A stretch of 64,000 nucleotides of DNA from Massilia sp. 9I (GCF_902506415.1 NZ_LR733275.1:1713795-1777794); one strand, 5' to 3'. Numbered from the stretch's first letter, positions 52,239-62,673 are shown. A program made the numbers and translations. Notes: generated by a model from the sequence alone, not told the origin.

Positions 52239-52898
52239 TTAATCGCCTGCCGGCGCGCCGAGCGGGAAGTAGTGGCGAAAACGGCGCGCCTCGTCGACTG
52301 CACGCGCGAACGACGGACGGGCCAGCAGGCGCGCGCGGTAGCTGGTGACGGCCGGGTAGTCGGCGCCGATCGGGTGGGTCCAGTCGGCATAGAACAGCGA
52401 TGGGGCGGCGGCGCAGTCGGCCAGCGAGAAGGCTTCGCCCGCGGCCCAGGTGCGGCCAGCCAGTTCGCCCTCCAGCCAGGCATAGGCGCGTTCCAGCCGT
52501 TCGCGTGCAAGCAGCACGCCATCCTCGCGCTTGGCGGCGTCGCCGGTCAGCGCGCCGGCCACCGCCTGCTGCACCGGATCCATCACGTGCAGGTCGAAGA
52601 AGCGGTCGAGGAAGCGCACGCCGAGGGCCTCCCTCGGATCGCCCGGGATCAGGCGCACCGCACCGGGATGGGCCAGCTGCAGGTATTCGATGATGATGCT
52701 GGTCTCGACCACGTTGCGCTCGCCGTCCACCAGCAGCGGAAACTTGCGCAGCGGCCAGCGGCGCAGCCATTCCGGCGCGTGCTGGGGCGTCTCGGGATCG
52801 AGCGAACGGAACTCATGGGGGATGTCGTTCTCGTACAGCGCGATCAGGGCCTTCTGCGTGTAGGAAGAAAATGGATGACCGTAGAGCACCAGCGGCAT
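52239..52898 (-). CDS. Glutathione S-transferase family protein
   Basis: 219 residues. An N-terminal thioredoxin-like domain (about 1-78) has L-Y-G-H-P-F-S-S-Y-T-Q-K-A, a cis-proline F-P-L-L-V-D, and the glutathione-contacting V-E-T-S-I-I-I-E-Y-L. An all-helical C-terminal domain follows (about 90-210, with A-G-E-A-F-S-L-A-D-C-A-A-A-P). Likely detoxification. The ATG at 52898 has AAGGA seven bases upstream; the frame to 52937 adds residues without a ribosome-binding site. Confidence 0.9.
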   Translation of the reverse strand: MPLVLYGHPFSSYTQKALIALYENDIPHEFRSLDPETPQHAPEWLRRWPLRKFPLLVDGERNVVETSIIIEYLQLAHPGAVRLIPGDPREALGVRFLDRFFDLHVMDPVQQAVAGALTGDAAKREDGVLLARERLERAYAWLEGELAGRTWAAGEAFSLADCAAAPSLFYADWTHPIGADYPAVTSYRARLLARPSFARAVDEARRFRHYFPLGAPAGD

Positions 52899-52976
52899 GG
52901 CGGATTCCTTGTCAAGTGGATCGGCGTTGTGCCGCATGACTCTAGCAGAGTTTGGCGGCCGTCCGCGCGAATCGGT

Positions 52977-54923
52977 TCATGGCCGGAATTCGACCAGCAC
53001 GCCGCGCAGGAAGAAGCCGAGCGCGCGCTGGTCGCCAGCCTGGGGTGGCCGCGGCGGCAGCGTGTGTTCGAGCGTGATGTCCAGCTGCGGGGCGGAGGCA
53101 AGGGCTGGCGGAATCGAAAGCAGCCCGCGCCCGAGCTCGCGTTCGCCCAGGTCGATGCCGTTGATGCGCACGCGCGAAGCGCGCACGCCGTCGAAGTAGC
53201 GGCCATCGATACCGAGGTACGCGACCCGCCGTCCTGCCGGGAGCTGCACCCGCAGGGAGGATCGTGGACCGTCGGTCCAGACCGCGCTGCCTTCCACGCT
53301 CGACCAGCCGCCCGCGAGGATGTCCGGCATCGACGGCCCGACCGCGATGCGCAGGGCGGCATTCGTGCTCGCTTCGCAGCGCAGCGGCGCGTTGTAGTAG
53401 CGCCAGCCGGAGGCCAGGTTCACCACATGGTCGGCGGCCAGCTGCGTGCCGGGCGCGCACATGCCGCCGTCGCCCGCGTTCGACCAGTAGCGCAGCAGCT
53501 TGGTCGGACCGTCCGGTCCGCGGTGGATGACGACGTCGTCGTAGCTCATGATGCCGTCATTGTGGCGCTCGCGCTCCACGAAGATCTCTGGGTCGGGATT
53601 GTAGTAGCGCGGCGCATGGTCCAGCACCCAGTCGGCCACGCGGCCCTGCGCGATGAAGGCCGGCGTCCTGCCGCGGTAGGCTTGATAGCCGGCCAGGCCC
53701 TGCAGGACGACGGCCAGCACCAGCGCCAGCACGCGGGTGCGGGTATCCAGGCGCACCAGGGCCGCAAGGCAGACCGCGAGGATGGGCATCGAAGTCCAGT
53801 AGGCGTAGCGCGGGACGAACAGGGCGCCGCTGTTCCAGTTGGTGGCAGCCAGGGTCGGCAGCGCCATGCCCAGCATGAGCAGCACGGCGATCGCCAGGTG
53901 CAGCAGCCAGATGCGGCGCCGGCCGGGTTCGCCCGCGACCAGTACGACGGCGGCGGTGGACAGCAGGGCGGGCAGGCCGATCACCAGGCCCTGGTTCAGG
54001 TCGAACAGGAAGGAGAACAGGCGCTCCGGCGTCACCAGGCCGAGGTCGAAGTAGTAGCGGCTGATAATGCTCGGCATCCCGAACAGGGCCTGGTTGTACA
54101 GGAAGGGCAGGGCCGCGGCGACGATGCCGACCGCCACCAGCGCGCCGGCGCGCAGCCGCGACGCCGGCTGCGGCCGCGGCGGGAACAGCGCCGCCGCCGG
54201 GAAGGCGCGGTACAGCAGCGCGTAGGCGCCCGCGGCGGGGATCAGGCCGGCGATCGAGGGATTCTGGGTGGCCCCCAGGCCGGCCAGCAGCACCGTCATG
54301 GGCAGGTCGCGGCGCAGCGCGGCCAGGGTGGCGAGCAGCACGCAGACGCCCGCCATCACTTCGGGGCCGATCCAGACGGTGTAGTAAAGGGGGCCGAGCA
54401 GCGCGGCCAGTGCCAGCTCCGGCAGCTTGATGTGCGGCAGCCAGGCGCGCAGGCACAGCGCGCCCGCCAGCAGGATCGCCAGGTTCAGCGCGACCAGGGA
54501 CATGAAGGGATTCTTGCCGAGCAGGGTTACCAGGAGGTGGAAGGGCGCGGCCAGCAGCGAATACAGCCAGAAGTGGATCGCCTGCACGCCGCCGTCCTGG
54601 GCGCGCGCGTAGCCGCCCTCGATCGCCCCTTCCTGCGCGACGCGTTGGTAGGTGCGCTCGAGCAGGTCGGCCGGCAGTCCTCCGCGCGCCAGCGCCGCCG
54701 GCGGCATGGCCTTGATCGCCTCGACGTCGCTGCGGCGCAGCTCGGGCGAGCCATGTGCGACGAAGCCCTGCGCCATCGTCAGGTATTCCATGCCGTCGCC
54801 GATCAGGCGCGCCTTGGACAGGCAAAGCAGCGCGAACAAGGCGCACAGGAAGGCGGCTAGCGCGCGCGCCAGTAGCGGCGCCCTGGCGAAGGCAAGTCGT
54901 GGAATGGAAGCGGGCTGGGTCAT
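52977..54923 (-). CDS. Polytopic membrane protein of unknown function (GT-C glycosyltransferase-like layout)
   Basis: 648 residues. About nine to eleven hydrophobic helices fill residues 18-445. An extracytoplasmic loop after helix 1 contains D-G-M-E-Y-L-T-M-A-Q. A soluble C-terminal part of about 200 residues follows, looking beta-rich (G-I-D-L-G-E-R-E-L-G and so on). The acidic pair early in the first loop and the general plan recall GT-C glycosyltransferases or oligosaccharyl-type enzymes, but I recognise no family signature. The ATG at 54923 is chosen; extension to 55172 would overlap the divergent small gene. Confidence 0.72.
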   Translation of the reverse strand: MTQPASIPRLAFARAPLLARALAAFLCALFALLCLSKARLIGDGMEYLTMAQGFVAHGSPELRRSDVEAIKAMPPAALARGGLPADLLERTYQRVAQEGAIEGGYARAQDGGVQAIHFWLYSLLAAPFHLLVTLLGKNPFMSLVALNLAILLAGALCLRAWLPHIKLPELALAALLGPLYYTVWIGPEVMAGVCVLLATLAALRRDLPMTVLLAGLGATQNPSIAGLIPAAGAYALLYRAFPAAALFPPRPQPASRLRAGALVAVGIVAAALPFLYNQALFGMPSIISRYYFDLGLVTPERLFSFLFDLNQGLVIGLPALLSTAAVVLVAGEPGRRRIWLLHLAIAVLLMLGMALPTLAATNWNSGALFVPRYAYWTSMPILAVCLAALVRLDTRTRVLALVLAVVLQGLAGYQAYRGRTPAFIAQGRVADWVLDHAPRYYNPDPEIFVERERHNDGIMSYDDVVIHRGPDGPTKLLRYWSNAGDGGMCAPGTQLAADHVVNLASGWRYYNAPLRCEASTNAALRIAVGPSMPDILAGGWSSVEGSAVWTDGPRSSLRVQLPAGRRVAYLGIDGRYFDGVRASRVRINGIDLGERELGRGLLSIPPALASAPQLDITLEHTLPPRPPQAGDQRALGFFLRGVLVEFRP

Positions 54924-54986
54924 AAGCTGCAATTCTAGCAAGCCAGCGCCGCGACGCTGCAGGCGGCTGGGGCGTATAGTGCGGCG

Positions 54987-55328
54987 ATGCCCAATTCTCC
55001 ACGCTATCCCGGCACGCCGGACGGCCGCTACTTCGTCGTCAAGGGCCGCCTCTGGCGCACCAGCAATCCCGCGCTCGCGCCTGACGTGCGGCAGGAGCTG
55101 GTCGACCGGCTGATGCGGGCGCGCCGCCAGGTCGGCGTGGCCAAGCGCGCAGGCGATGTGCAGGCGGAGCACGCGGCGCGCGCCGACGTCGATGCGGCCA
55201 AACGCGGTCTCGGTGAGCGCGGCCCGGTGTGGTGGAACGACGGCGCGCCCGACTACAACCGGCGCATGGTAGCCAATACGCCTTACGCGCAGTGGTACGC
55301 GGCGCTGCCGCCGCAGGACGGCGGCTAG
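54987..55328 (+). CDS. Conserved small protein of unknown function
   Basis: 113 residues, soluble and basic. I recall relatives across proteobacteria with the same opening T-P-D-G-R-Y-F-V-V-K/R-G-R-L-W-R-x-S-N-P-A-L, a charged helix, then L-G-E-R-G-P-V-W-W-N-D-G-A-P-D-Y-N-R and N-T-P-Y-A-x-W. Some are labelled biopolymer transporter Tol in databases, which nothing in the sequence supports. It is divergent from the large membrane protein; its end overlaps the convergent lyase gene by four bases. Confidence 0.8.
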   Translation: MPNSPRYPGTPDGRYFVVKGRLWRTSNPALAPDVRQELVDRLMRARRQVGVAKRAGDVQAEHAARADVDAAKRGLGERGPVWWNDGAPDYNRRMVANTPYAQWYAALPPQDGG

Positions 55329-56416
55329 GCTTCGGCCGCCAGCGCCTGCGCGAACAGCGCCAGGGCTGCGTGCACCTTGTCGTCCGGCGCATGCAAAAGG
55401 TTGTCTCCGACGTACAGTTCAAAAGAGCTGGTGCCGGGAAGGGTGGCGCTGGCGATGCGGTTGAACATCCAGATGCCATGGCGCTCGGCCAGCGCGCGCC
55501 GGATCGCCAGCGCGCGTTCCGGCGGCACCGGAAGATGCAGGTGCAGCATGTTGGCCTGGGGCGCGGCCGGGTTCACGCGGATGATGGGATGGGCCGCCAG
55601 CGCCTCGTACAGGAACTGGGTGCGCCGGAAGTAGTCCGGCATCGCGGCCAGGCGCTCGTCGAACTGCATCGCCGCCGCAACCACGTAGGGTGAGCGGTGG
55701 ATGACGTTGCCGCCTTCGCGCCGGAACCATTCGGCGGCGCGCTCGACGAATTCGCGCGTCCCCGCCAGCATGGCGCCACCCAGGCCGCCGATCCCCTTGT
55801 ACAGCGAGACGTAGACGGAATCGAAGCCCGTCGCGATCTCGTGCAGCGGTTTGCCATAGCCGGCGGTGGCTTCCCACAGGCGCGCGCCGTCCATGTGCAG
55901 GTGGGTCCCGCGTTCCCTGCAGTGCGCCTTGATCGCCTCGAGTTCCGCCCAGGGCGAAAGCTGGCCGCCGATCTCGCGCAGCGGCAGTTCGATGCCGACC
56001 GCGCCCAGCCTGTCGGGAATTGCGGCCAGGTCGGAAACGAACCAGGGCCGATGGCGATCTCCCGCCTGCAGCGCCTTGAAGTGCCCCAGCAGCTGGTAGT
56101 TGGAGCGCTCGTGGACAAAAATGTGCGAAGTCGGGTGCAGCGCCACCAGGTCGCGCGCGCGGTCCTGGCAGGCAAGGCGCAGCGCGGTCACCTGGGCCAT
56201 CGTGCCGCTGATGCAGAATACCGCCGCTTCCATGCCGAGCAGGCGTGCGATTTTCGCTTCGAATTCCTGCAGCAAAACGCCCTGGCCGTAGACGTCATGC
56301 TCGACGCCCTGGGCTTCGCACCAGGCGGCCATGGCGGCGAACAGTTCGGCGGGAGGGCGGGCGCGGTGGCCCGGAAAGATGGTGTGGCAGCGGCGTTGCA
56401 GTTCGGTGTCGTTCAA
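55325..56416 (-). CDS. Threonine-aldolase-like/beta-eliminating lyase family PLP enzyme
   Basis: About 363 residues, PLP fold type I. The region H-L-H-M-D-G-A-R-L-W-E holds the cofactor-binding Asp. The Schiff-base lysine is in S-L-Y-K-G-I-G-G-L-G-G-A. The early region F-P-G-H and G-M-E-A-A-V-F-C-I-S-G-T-M-A-Q matches the threonine aldolase superfamily. It may cleave beta-hydroxy amino acids; the exact substrate is unknown. A TTG at 56416 with GGAG six bases before it is preferred over a GTG at 56443 that lacks a ribosome-binding site. On the same strand as the chemotaxis genes, about 60 bp after the first. Confidence 0.85.
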   Translation of the reverse strand: MNDTELQRRCHTIFPGHRARPPAELFAAMAAWCEAQGVEHDVYGQGVLLQEFEAKIARLLGMEAAVFCISGTMAQVTALRLACQDRARDLVALHPTSHIFVHERSNYQLLGHFKALQAGDRHRPWFVSDLAAIPDRLGAVGIELPLREIGGQLSPWAELEAIKAHCRERGTHLHMDGARLWEATAGYGKPLHEIATGFDSVYVSLYKGIGGLGGAMLAGTREFVERAAEWFRREGGNVIHRSPYVVAAAMQFDERLAAMPDYFRRTQFLYEALAAHPIIRVNPAAPQANMLHLHLPVPPERALAIRRALAERHGIWMFNRIASATLPGTSSFELYVGDNLLHAPDDKVHAALALFAQALAAEA

Positions 56417-56476
56417 GGCAGGCTCCAGTCGGAAGCCTGCCACTCTACACCGAAGCTGCCGGCGCGGTGAAGCGGA

Positions 56477-58504
56477 TCAGCGTGCAGCGAGCGCGAGCCG
56501 GGCCTTGGGGCCGGAAACGGCACTTGCCGCGCTGTCTTCCGCAAGGCGGAACAGGCGCACCGCGCGGGCCAGCTCGGCTGCCTGGTCCTGCATGGACTGG
56601 GCGGCGGCACTGGCTTCTTCGACCAGGGCGGCGTTCTGCTGGGTCACTTCATCCATTTCGCCCACCGAGCGGTTGATGTGCTCGATGCCGCTGGTCTGCT
56701 CCTGGCTGGCGGCGGTGATCTCGGACATGATGTCGGTCACGCGCGCCACGCTCGAGAGCACCTCGTTCATGGTCACGCCGGCTTCGGCCACCAGCTTGCT
56801 GCCAGCGTCGACCTGGCCGTTGGAGGCGTCGATCAGGCCCTTGATTTCCCTGGCCGCGGCGGCGCAGCGCTGGGCCAGGTTGCGCACTTCGCCCGCGACC
56901 ACGGCGAAGCCGCGCCCCTGTTCGCCGGCGCGCGCCGCTTCCACGGCCGCGTTCAGGGCCAGGATATTGGTCTGGAAGGCGATGCCGTCGATGACGCTGG
57001 TGATGTCCGAGATCTTGCGAGACGACTGGCTGATCGCGTCCATGCGCTCGATCACCTGGGCCACGGTGGCGCCGCCCTGTTGCGCGACGGTGGAGGCGCT
57101 CAGCGCCAGCTGGTTGGCCTGGCGTGCGTTGTCCGCATTCTGGCGCACGGTCGCGGTCAGCTGGTCCATCGAGGACGCGGTGCTGGCCAGGCTGACTGCC
57201 TGCTCTTCGGTGCGCTGGCACAGGTCGAGGTTGCCGGCCGAGATCTCCTGCGAGGCATTGGCGATCTGCTCGGCGCCTTCGCGCACCTTGCCGACCACGG
57301 TCGACAAACTGGCGCCGACTGTGTTGATGGCCTCCGTGAGCAGGCCGATCTCGTCGCGCCGGGTGCTGTCCACCCGTGCGGTCAGGTCGCCTTCGGCAAT
57401 GCGCTTGGCCACGTCGCGCACTTGGGCCAGCGGACGCGCGACGGCGGCGCGCACCACGGCGTACAGGATCGCGGCCAGCACCGCCAGCGCGGCCAGGCCG
57501 ATCAGGATGAAGCGGTTGCGCAGCACGGTCGCGGCGGCGGTGATCTCGTCGAGGTAGGTGCCGCCGCCGATGACCCAGTTCCAGTCCTTGATGTGGGTGT
57601 AGGCGACGAACTTCTCGCGCGCGGCGCTTTCGCCCGGATTGGTCCAGTCGTAGTGGATGTTGCCGTTCTTCTTCTCCAGGATTTCCTTGATGAAGAAGCG
57701 GCCATCGGCGGCGCGGCTGTCGAGGATGTTGCTGCCTTCCTTGGCCGGGTGCACCAGCAGATCGCCATACCCCTTGCCCGGCGCGGCGTTCAGCACGAAG
57801 AAGTAGCCGGTATCGCCGACCTTGATCGCACGGATGCGGTCCTTCAAGACCTTCATGTCTTCGCTGATGTCGACCCCGACGTAGAGCACCGCCACGACCT
57901 TGCCGGCGGCGTCGCGCGCCGGTTCGTACTGGGTGATGTACTGCTTGCCGAACAGGGTCACCAGGCCGATGTAGGTGCCGCCCGCGCGCAGAACGGAGTA
58001 AGCCGGGCTGTTGCGATCGAGCTTGGTGCCGACGGCGCGCTCCCCGTTTTCCTTCTTGACCGAGGTGGTGACGCGCACGAAGTCCTCGCCGTCGGCGGCG
58101 AAGATGGTGGCGTTGCCCGCGGTTTGGGCGGTGAAGGTGTCGGGTGCGCTGAAATCGAGGTTCAGCAGCTTGCCGTCCAGCTTGAGCGAGGGCGTGGCCT
58201 TGCCGCCGATGTCGACGGTGTTCGCCGTGTCGAGTTCGAAACTGCCGGGCAGGCCGTGGCGGAAGATCCGGCCGAAACTGCGGGCCTCGCTGCTGACGCT
58301 CTTGTTAAACATCTCCACCGTATTGGCGACGCTGCGCAACTCGTTCGCGACACTCTGGGTGGCGCGCTCCTCGAGCATGCTGGAGGTCGTGAGGGTCAGC
58401 ATCGCGACCAGCGCGGCGATGATCGTACCCATCAGGACGAAGCTGATGGCACTGATCCGGGTGCCGACGTTCCAGTTGGCAGGGCGGTATTGATGGGAAA
58501 TCAT
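56477..58504 (-). CDS. Methyl-accepting chemotaxis protein 1 (Cache-type sensor)
   Basis: 675 residues. Two membrane helices (about 18-40 and 325-347) bracket a periplasmic Cache 3/Cache 2-type sensor with [17 protein letters not shown] and Y-V-G-V-D-I-S motifs. HAMP follows (about 348-400), then a long coiled-coil signalling domain with tip sequence [15 protein letters not shown]. No C-terminal CheR-binding pentapeptide is seen. It should feed CheA/CheW, which are not in the window. The signalling half is almost the same as in the next gene. No clear Shine-Dalgarno before the ATG at 58504. Confidence 0.93.
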   Translation of the reverse strand: MISHQYRPANWNVGTRISAISFVLMGTIIAALVAMLTLTTSSMLEERATQSVANELRSVANTVEMFNKSVSSEARSFGRIFRHGLPGSFELDTANTVDIGGKATPSLKLDGKLLNLDFSAPDTFTAQTAGNATIFAADGEDFVRVTTSVKKENGERAVGTKLDRNSPAYSVLRAGGTYIGLVTLFGKQYITQYEPARDAAGKVVAVLYVGVDISEDMKVLKDRIRAIKVGDTGYFFVLNAAPGKGYGDLLVHPAKEGSNILDSRAADGRFFIKEILEKKNGNIHYDWTNPGESAAREKFVAYTHIKDWNWVIGGGTYLDEITAAATVLRNRFILIGLAALAVLAAILYAVVRAAVARPLAQVRDVAKRIAEGDLTARVDSTRRDEIGLLTEAINTVGASLSTVVGKVREGAEQIANASQEISAGNLDLCQRTEEQAVSLASTASSMDQLTATVRQNADNARQANQLALSASTVAQQGGATVAQVIERMDAISQSSRKISDITSVIDGIAFQTNILALNAAVEAARAGEQGRGFAVVAGEVRNLAQRCAAAAREIKGLIDASNGQVDAGSKLVAEAGVTMNEVLSSVARVTDIMSEITAASQEQTSGIEHINRSVGEMDEVTQQNAALVEEASAAAQSMQDQAAELARAVRLFRLAEDSAASAVSGPKARLALAAR

Positions 58505-58533
58505 GAGGGGATCCGGGAGCTGAAGGCTCCCGC

Positions 58534-58563
58534 ATCATACCTTGATGATTTTCCGCAACGCAA
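58534..58563 (-). promoter_or_regulatory. Sigma70-like promoter of chemotaxis gene 1
   Basis: Minus strand: -35 TTGCGT (58563-58558), 18-bp spacer, -10 TATGAT (58539-58534). Transcription would begin in a GGGAGC/GCTCCC hairpin (58515-58531), leaving a leader of about 25 bases without a clear ribosome-binding site. It is not a flagellar sigma28 promoter. Confidence 0.55.
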
Positions 58564-58656
58564 CATTTGTTGCGCCAACCCTCCCTTTGGCGCGGCAGCG
58601 CCGCAACACACTTGCCGGCATGGCAAGCAATCCGATGTCACCTTGTCATGAACAAC

Positions 58657-60678
58657 TCAGCGCAGCGCGAGAGACGGGCGCCGGGCCGGCGCCGGCAGGC
58701 CGTGCTCGTCGTCGCCGATACGGAATACACGCACGGAGCGCGCCAGTTCGGCGGCCTGGTCCTGCATCGCCTGCGCCGCGGCGCTGGCTTGCTCGACCAG
58801 GGCGGCGTTCTGCTGGGTCGCTTCATCCATTTCGCCCACCGAGCGGTTGATGTGCTCGATGCCGCTGGTCTGTTCTTGGCTGGCGGCGGTGATCTCGGCC
58901 ATGATGTCGGTCACGCGCGCCACGCTCGAGAGCACCTCGTTCATGGTCACGCCGGCTTCCGCCACCAGCTTGCTGCCAGCGTCGACTTCGCCGTTGGACG
59001 CATCGATCAGGCCCTTGATTTCCTTTGCCGCGGCGGCGCAGCGCTGGGCCAGGTTGCGCACTTCGCTCGCGACCACGGCGAAGCCGCGCCCCTGTTCGCC
59101 GGCGCGCGCCGCTTCCACGGCCGCGTTCAGGGCCAGGATATTGGTCTGGAAGGCGATGCCGTCGATGACGCTGGTGATGTCCGAGATCTTGCGCGACGAC
59201 TGGCTGATCGCGTCCATGCGCTCGATCACCTGGGCCACGGTGGCGCCGCCCTGTTGCGCGACCGTAGAGGCGTTCAGCGCCAGCTGGTTGGCCTGGCGCG
59301 CATTGTCCGCATTTTGGCGCACGGTCGCGGTGAGCTGGTCCATCGAAGACGCGGTGCTGGCCAGGCTGACTGCCTGCTCTTCGGTGCGCTGGCACAGGTC
59401 GAGGTTGCCGGCCGAGATTTCCTGCGAGGCGTTGGCGATCTGCTCAGCGCCTTCGCGCACCTTGCCGACCACGGTCGACAGGCCGGCGCCGATGGTGTTG
59501 ATGGCCTCGTTCAACAGGCCGATCTCGTCGCGGCGCTGCCCCGCTACCTGCGCGGTCAGGTCGCCGTCGGCGATGCGCTTGGCGACGTCGCGCACTTCGG
59601 CCAGCGGACGCGAGACCTTGGCGCGCATGGTGGTGTACAGCACGCAGGCCAGCACGCCAAGGGCCAGCATGCCGAAGGCGATGAAGCGGTTACGCAACTG
59701 GGTGGCGGCCGCGGTGATCTCGTCGAGGTAGGTGCCGCCGCCGATCACCCAGTTCCAGTCCTTGACGTAGGTGTAGACGACGAACTTCTCGCGCGCGCTC
59801 GATTCGCCCGGGTTCTGCCAGAAGTAGTGGATGCTGCCTTCCTTCTTCTCGAGGATCTCCTTGATGAAAAAACGGCCGTCGGCGTCGCGGCTTTCGGCGA
59901 TGTTGCTGCCTTCCTTGGCCGGATGGACGATCAAATTGCCCCAGTTCTTGCCCGGCGCCGCGTCCAGCACGTAGAAGTAGCCGGTCTCGCCGACCTTCAT
60001 GGCGCGGATGCGGTCCTTCAGCAGCGCCAGGTCCTGGCTGACGTCTACACTGACATAGAGCGCCGCCACCACCTTGCCGGCGGCGTCGCGCACCGGTTCG
60101 TAGTGGGTGAGGTACTGCTTGCCGAACAGGGTGGCCAGGCCCAGGTAGCTGCGGCCCTGGCGTAGGGCGGCGTAGGCCGGGCCGGTGCGGTCCAGGCTGG
60201 TGCCGACCGCGCGCTCGCCGTTTTCCATTTTCATCGAGGTGCTGATGCGCACGAAGTCCTCGCCATCGGCGGCGAAGACGGTGGCGCTGCCGCCGGTCTC
60301 GGCGCTGAAGCCGTCGGGCACGCTGAAATCGAGGTTCAGGACCTTGCCGCCCAGCTTGAGCGCGGGCGTGGATTTGCCGCCAATGTCGACCGGGCTGGCC
60401 GTATCGAGCTCGAATCCGCCTTGCAGCGAATCCATAAAAATTTTGCCGAAACTGCGGACCTGGTTGCTGGCGCCGCGGTCGAACATGTCCACGGTGTTGG
60501 CGACGCTGCGCAGCTCGCTGGCGACGCTGGCGGCCGCGCGCTCTTCCAGCATCGAGGAAATGGCAAAGGTGATCACCACCAGCAGAGCGGCGATGGTGGT
60601 GCCCATCAGGGCGAAGGTGATCACACTGATGCGGGTGCCGAGGGTCCAGTTGGACGGATGGAATTTATTATTGTGCAT
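58657..60678 (-). CDS. Methyl-accepting chemotaxis protein 2 (Cache-type sensor)
   Basis: 673 residues, with the same architecture as its tandem neighbour: membrane helices at about 18-40 and 325-347, a Cache-type periplasmic sensor between them, HAMP, and a methyl-accepting signalling domain. From HAMP to about 25 residues before the end it is nearly the same as copy 1. The sensor is related but clearly more divergent, so ligand range has probably changed while output was kept. The ATG at 60678 lacks a visible Shine-Dalgarno. It has its own promoter upstream. Confidence 0.93.
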   Translation of the reverse strand: MHNNKFHPSNWTLGTRISVITFALMGTTIAALLVVITFAISSMLEERAAASVASELRSVANTVDMFDRGASNQVRSFGKIFMDSLQGGFELDTASPVDIGGKSTPALKLGGKVLNLDFSVPDGFSAETGGSATVFAADGEDFVRISTSMKMENGERAVGTSLDRTGPAYAALRQGRSYLGLATLFGKQYLTHYEPVRDAAGKVVAALYVSVDVSQDLALLKDRIRAMKVGETGYFYVLDAAPGKNWGNLIVHPAKEGSNIAESRDADGRFFIKEILEKKEGSIHYFWQNPGESSAREKFVVYTYVKDWNWVIGGGTYLDEITAAATQLRNRFIAFGMLALGVLACVLYTTMRAKVSRPLAEVRDVAKRIADGDLTAQVAGQRRDEIGLLNEAINTIGAGLSTVVGKVREGAEQIANASQEISAGNLDLCQRTEEQAVSLASTASSMDQLTATVRQNADNARQANQLALNASTVAQQGGATVAQVIERMDAISQSSRKISDITSVIDGIAFQTNILALNAAVEAARAGEQGRGFAVVASEVRNLAQRCAAAAKEIKGLIDASNGEVDAGSKLVAEAGVTMNEVLSSVARVTDIMAEITAASQEQTSGIEHINRSVGEMDEATQQNAALVEQASAAAQAMQDQAAELARSVRVFRIGDDEHGLPAPARRPSLALR

Positions 60679-60707
60679 GAAAGTAGATGGGAGCGATCAC
60701 GGACGCC

Positions 60708-60737
60708 ATCATACTTTCATCTATTTCCATCTGACAA
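60708..60737 (-). promoter_or_regulatory. Sigma70-like promoter of chemotaxis gene 2
   Basis: Minus strand: -35 TTGTCA (60737-60732), 18-bp spacer, -10 TATGAT (60713-60708). An inverted repeat (ATGAAAGTA...TACTTTCAT, 60677-60720) overlaps the -10 and the start codon, so the leader could fold onto the initiation region. Confidence 0.6.
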
Positions 60738-60808
60738 CAAGTATTGCCAGAAAAATGCCGAATTTGCGTGCATTGCTGCGTTGCGACAACACTAACACCG
60801 GGTCAGGC

Positions 60809-62644
60809 TCAGGACAGCTGCTCCAGCGGCAGGTGGGCCTGGAACTGCAAGGCCGCCAGGTTGGCATACACGCCGCCCTGTGCCACCAGCGAAGCATGGG
60901 TGCCCGATTCCACTACGCGGCCCTCGTCGAGCACGATGATGCGGTCGGCCTGCTGCACGGTCGCCAGGCGGTGCGCGATGATGATGGTGGTGCGGCCGAC
61001 CATCGCCGCTTCCAGCGCGCGCTGCACCAGGCGCTCCGACTCGGCGTCGAGCGCACTGGTGGCTTCGTCGAGCAGCAGCAGGGGTGGGTTCTTGAGCAGG
61101 GCGCGCGCGATCGCGATGCGCTGGCGCTGGCCGCCCGACAAGCGCACGCCGCGCTCGCCCAGGAAGGAGCCGTAGCCCTGCGGCAGGCGCTCGATGAATT
61201 CGTGGGCGGCGGCCATCTTCGCGGCCTGGATCACTTCCTCGTCGCTGGCGTGGGGCCTGCCGTAGCGGATGTTCTCCATCGCGTTGGCGGAGAAGATGAT
61301 GGTGTCCTGGGGGACGATGCCGATCGCGCCGCGCAACGTGTGCAGCGCCAGGTCGCGGATGTCGACGCCGTCCAGGCGGATGCTGCCGGCCTGCGGGTCG
61401 TAGAAGCGCAGCAGCAGCTGGAACAGGGTGGTTTTGCCGGCGCCCGAAGGGCCGACCAGGGCCACCGTTTCGCCGGCCGCGATGTCGAGCTTCAGGTGCG
61501 CCAGCGCCGCGGTCTCCGGACGCGAGGGATAGTTGAAGCTGACGTCCTCCAGGCTGACGCGCGCGCCGTTGGCGGTGCGCGGGGGCAGCGGCTGCGGGTG
61601 CAGCGGGTCCTGGATGTCGGAGCGCGCGGCCAGCAGTTCGAGCAGGCGTTCGGTGGCGCCGGCGGCGCGCTGGGCTTCGCCCATCACTTCCGACAGCGCG
61701 CCGATGGAGCCGGCCACGATCGAGGCGTACAGGATGAACTGGCCGAGGTCGCCGCCGGTCATGGTCCCCTCCAGCACGGCGTGGGCGCCGAGCCAGAGCA
61801 CGAACACGATCGCGCCGAACACCAGCACGATCGCCAGCAGGGTCAGTGTGGCGCGCGCGCGGATGCGCCGGATCGCGGTGGCGAAGGCGCTGTCCACCGA
61901 TTGCTGGAAGCGTCCGGCCTCGATGCCTTCATGGGTAAAGGCCTGTACGGTGGGCATGGCGTTCAGTATCTCACCCGCCATGGCCGAGGCGTCGGCAATG
62001 CGGTCCTGCGAGTCGCGTGAGAGCTTGCGCACGCGGCGGCCGAACAGCACGATCGGCAGCACCACCAGCACCAGGAGGCCCAGGATGATCGCGCTGAGCT
62101 TGGGACTGGTCACGAACAGCATCACCAGGCCGCCCACGAACAGCAGGGTGTTGCGCAGGGCGAGCGAGATGCTGGTGCCGACCACCGACTGGATCAGGGT
62201 GGTGTCGGTGGTCAGGCGCGACAGCACTTCGCCGGTGCGGGTGGTCTCGAAGAACTCGGGGCTCTGGTGCACCACGTGGCGGTAGACGGCGGCGCGGATA
62301 TCGGCGGTCACGCGCTCGCCCAGCCACGAGACCATGAAGAAGCGCGCCGCGGTGGCGACGGCCAGCACGGCGGCCACGCCGAACAGGGCCAGGAAGGTGG
62401 CGTTGACGTTTTGGATGCCCTGGTGCCCGACGCTGGCGCCGAAGCCGTGGTCGATCATCTGCTTGAAGGCGGCGGGAATCGCCAGTGTGGCGCCGGCCGC
62501 GAACAGCAGGGCGATGCCGGCCAGGACGAACTGGCGGCGGTAGGGCGCCAGGAACGGCAACAGGCCCTTGAGGGCGGCCAGCGGGCCTTTGCGGGAAGAG
62601 TCCAGGTCTGCGGTATCGGTGTTGCCGGTGGAGCGGGAAGTCAT
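60809..62644 (-). CDS. ABC exporter, fused permease-ATPase (MsbA-like)
   Basis: 611 residues. Six-helix type IV exporter membrane domain (about 30-335) then the ATPase domain (about 365-600). Walker A is GPSGAGKTT, the signature [16 protein letters not shown], Walker [12 protein letters not shown], and the H-loop AHRLATV. Fused half-transporters of this form move lipids or hydrophobic compounds (MsbA) or drugs. The ATG at 62644 is preferred over a TTG at 62677 that overlaps the stop of the upstream gene. It lies 29 bp behind an AttH-like gene on the same strand. Confidence 0.9.
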   Translation of the reverse strand: MTSRSTGNTDTADLDSSRKGPLAALKGLLPFLAPYRRQFVLAGIALLFAAGATLAIPAAFKQMIDHGFGASVGHQGIQNVNATFLALFGVAAVLAVATAARFFMVSWLGERVTADIRAAVYRHVVHQSPEFFETTRTGEVLSRLTTDTTLIQSVVGTSISLALRNTLLFVGGLVMLFVTSPKLSAIILGLLVLVVLPIVLFGRRVRKLSRDSQDRIADASAMAGEILNAMPTVQAFTHEGIEAGRFQQSVDSAFATAIRRIRARATLTLLAIVLVFGAIVFVLWLGAHAVLEGTMTGGDLGQFILYASIVAGSIGALSEVMGEAQRAAGATERLLELLAARSDIQDPLHPQPLPPRTANGARVSLEDVSFNYPSRPETAALAHLKLDIAAGETVALVGPSGAGKTTLFQLLLRFYDPQAGSIRLDGVDIRDLALHTLRGAIGIVPQDTIIFSANAMENIRYGRPHASDEEVIQAAKMAAAHEFIERLPQGYGSFLGERGVRLSGGQRQRIAIARALLKNPPLLLLDEATSALDAESERLVQRALEAAMVGRTTIIIAHRLATVQQADRIIVLDEGRVVESGTHASLVAQGGVYANLAALQFQAHLPLEQLS

Positions 62645-62673
62645 CGTCTCGTGTTCTTGTGTTTCTTGTTGGT

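Noticed and set aside
52119..54860. 913-codon open frame on the plus strand across the SRPBCC, GST and membrane-protein genes
   Set aside because: It spans three well-supported minus-strand genes and has an antisense-type residue bias with no domain. High GC makes stop codons rare on the opposite strand.
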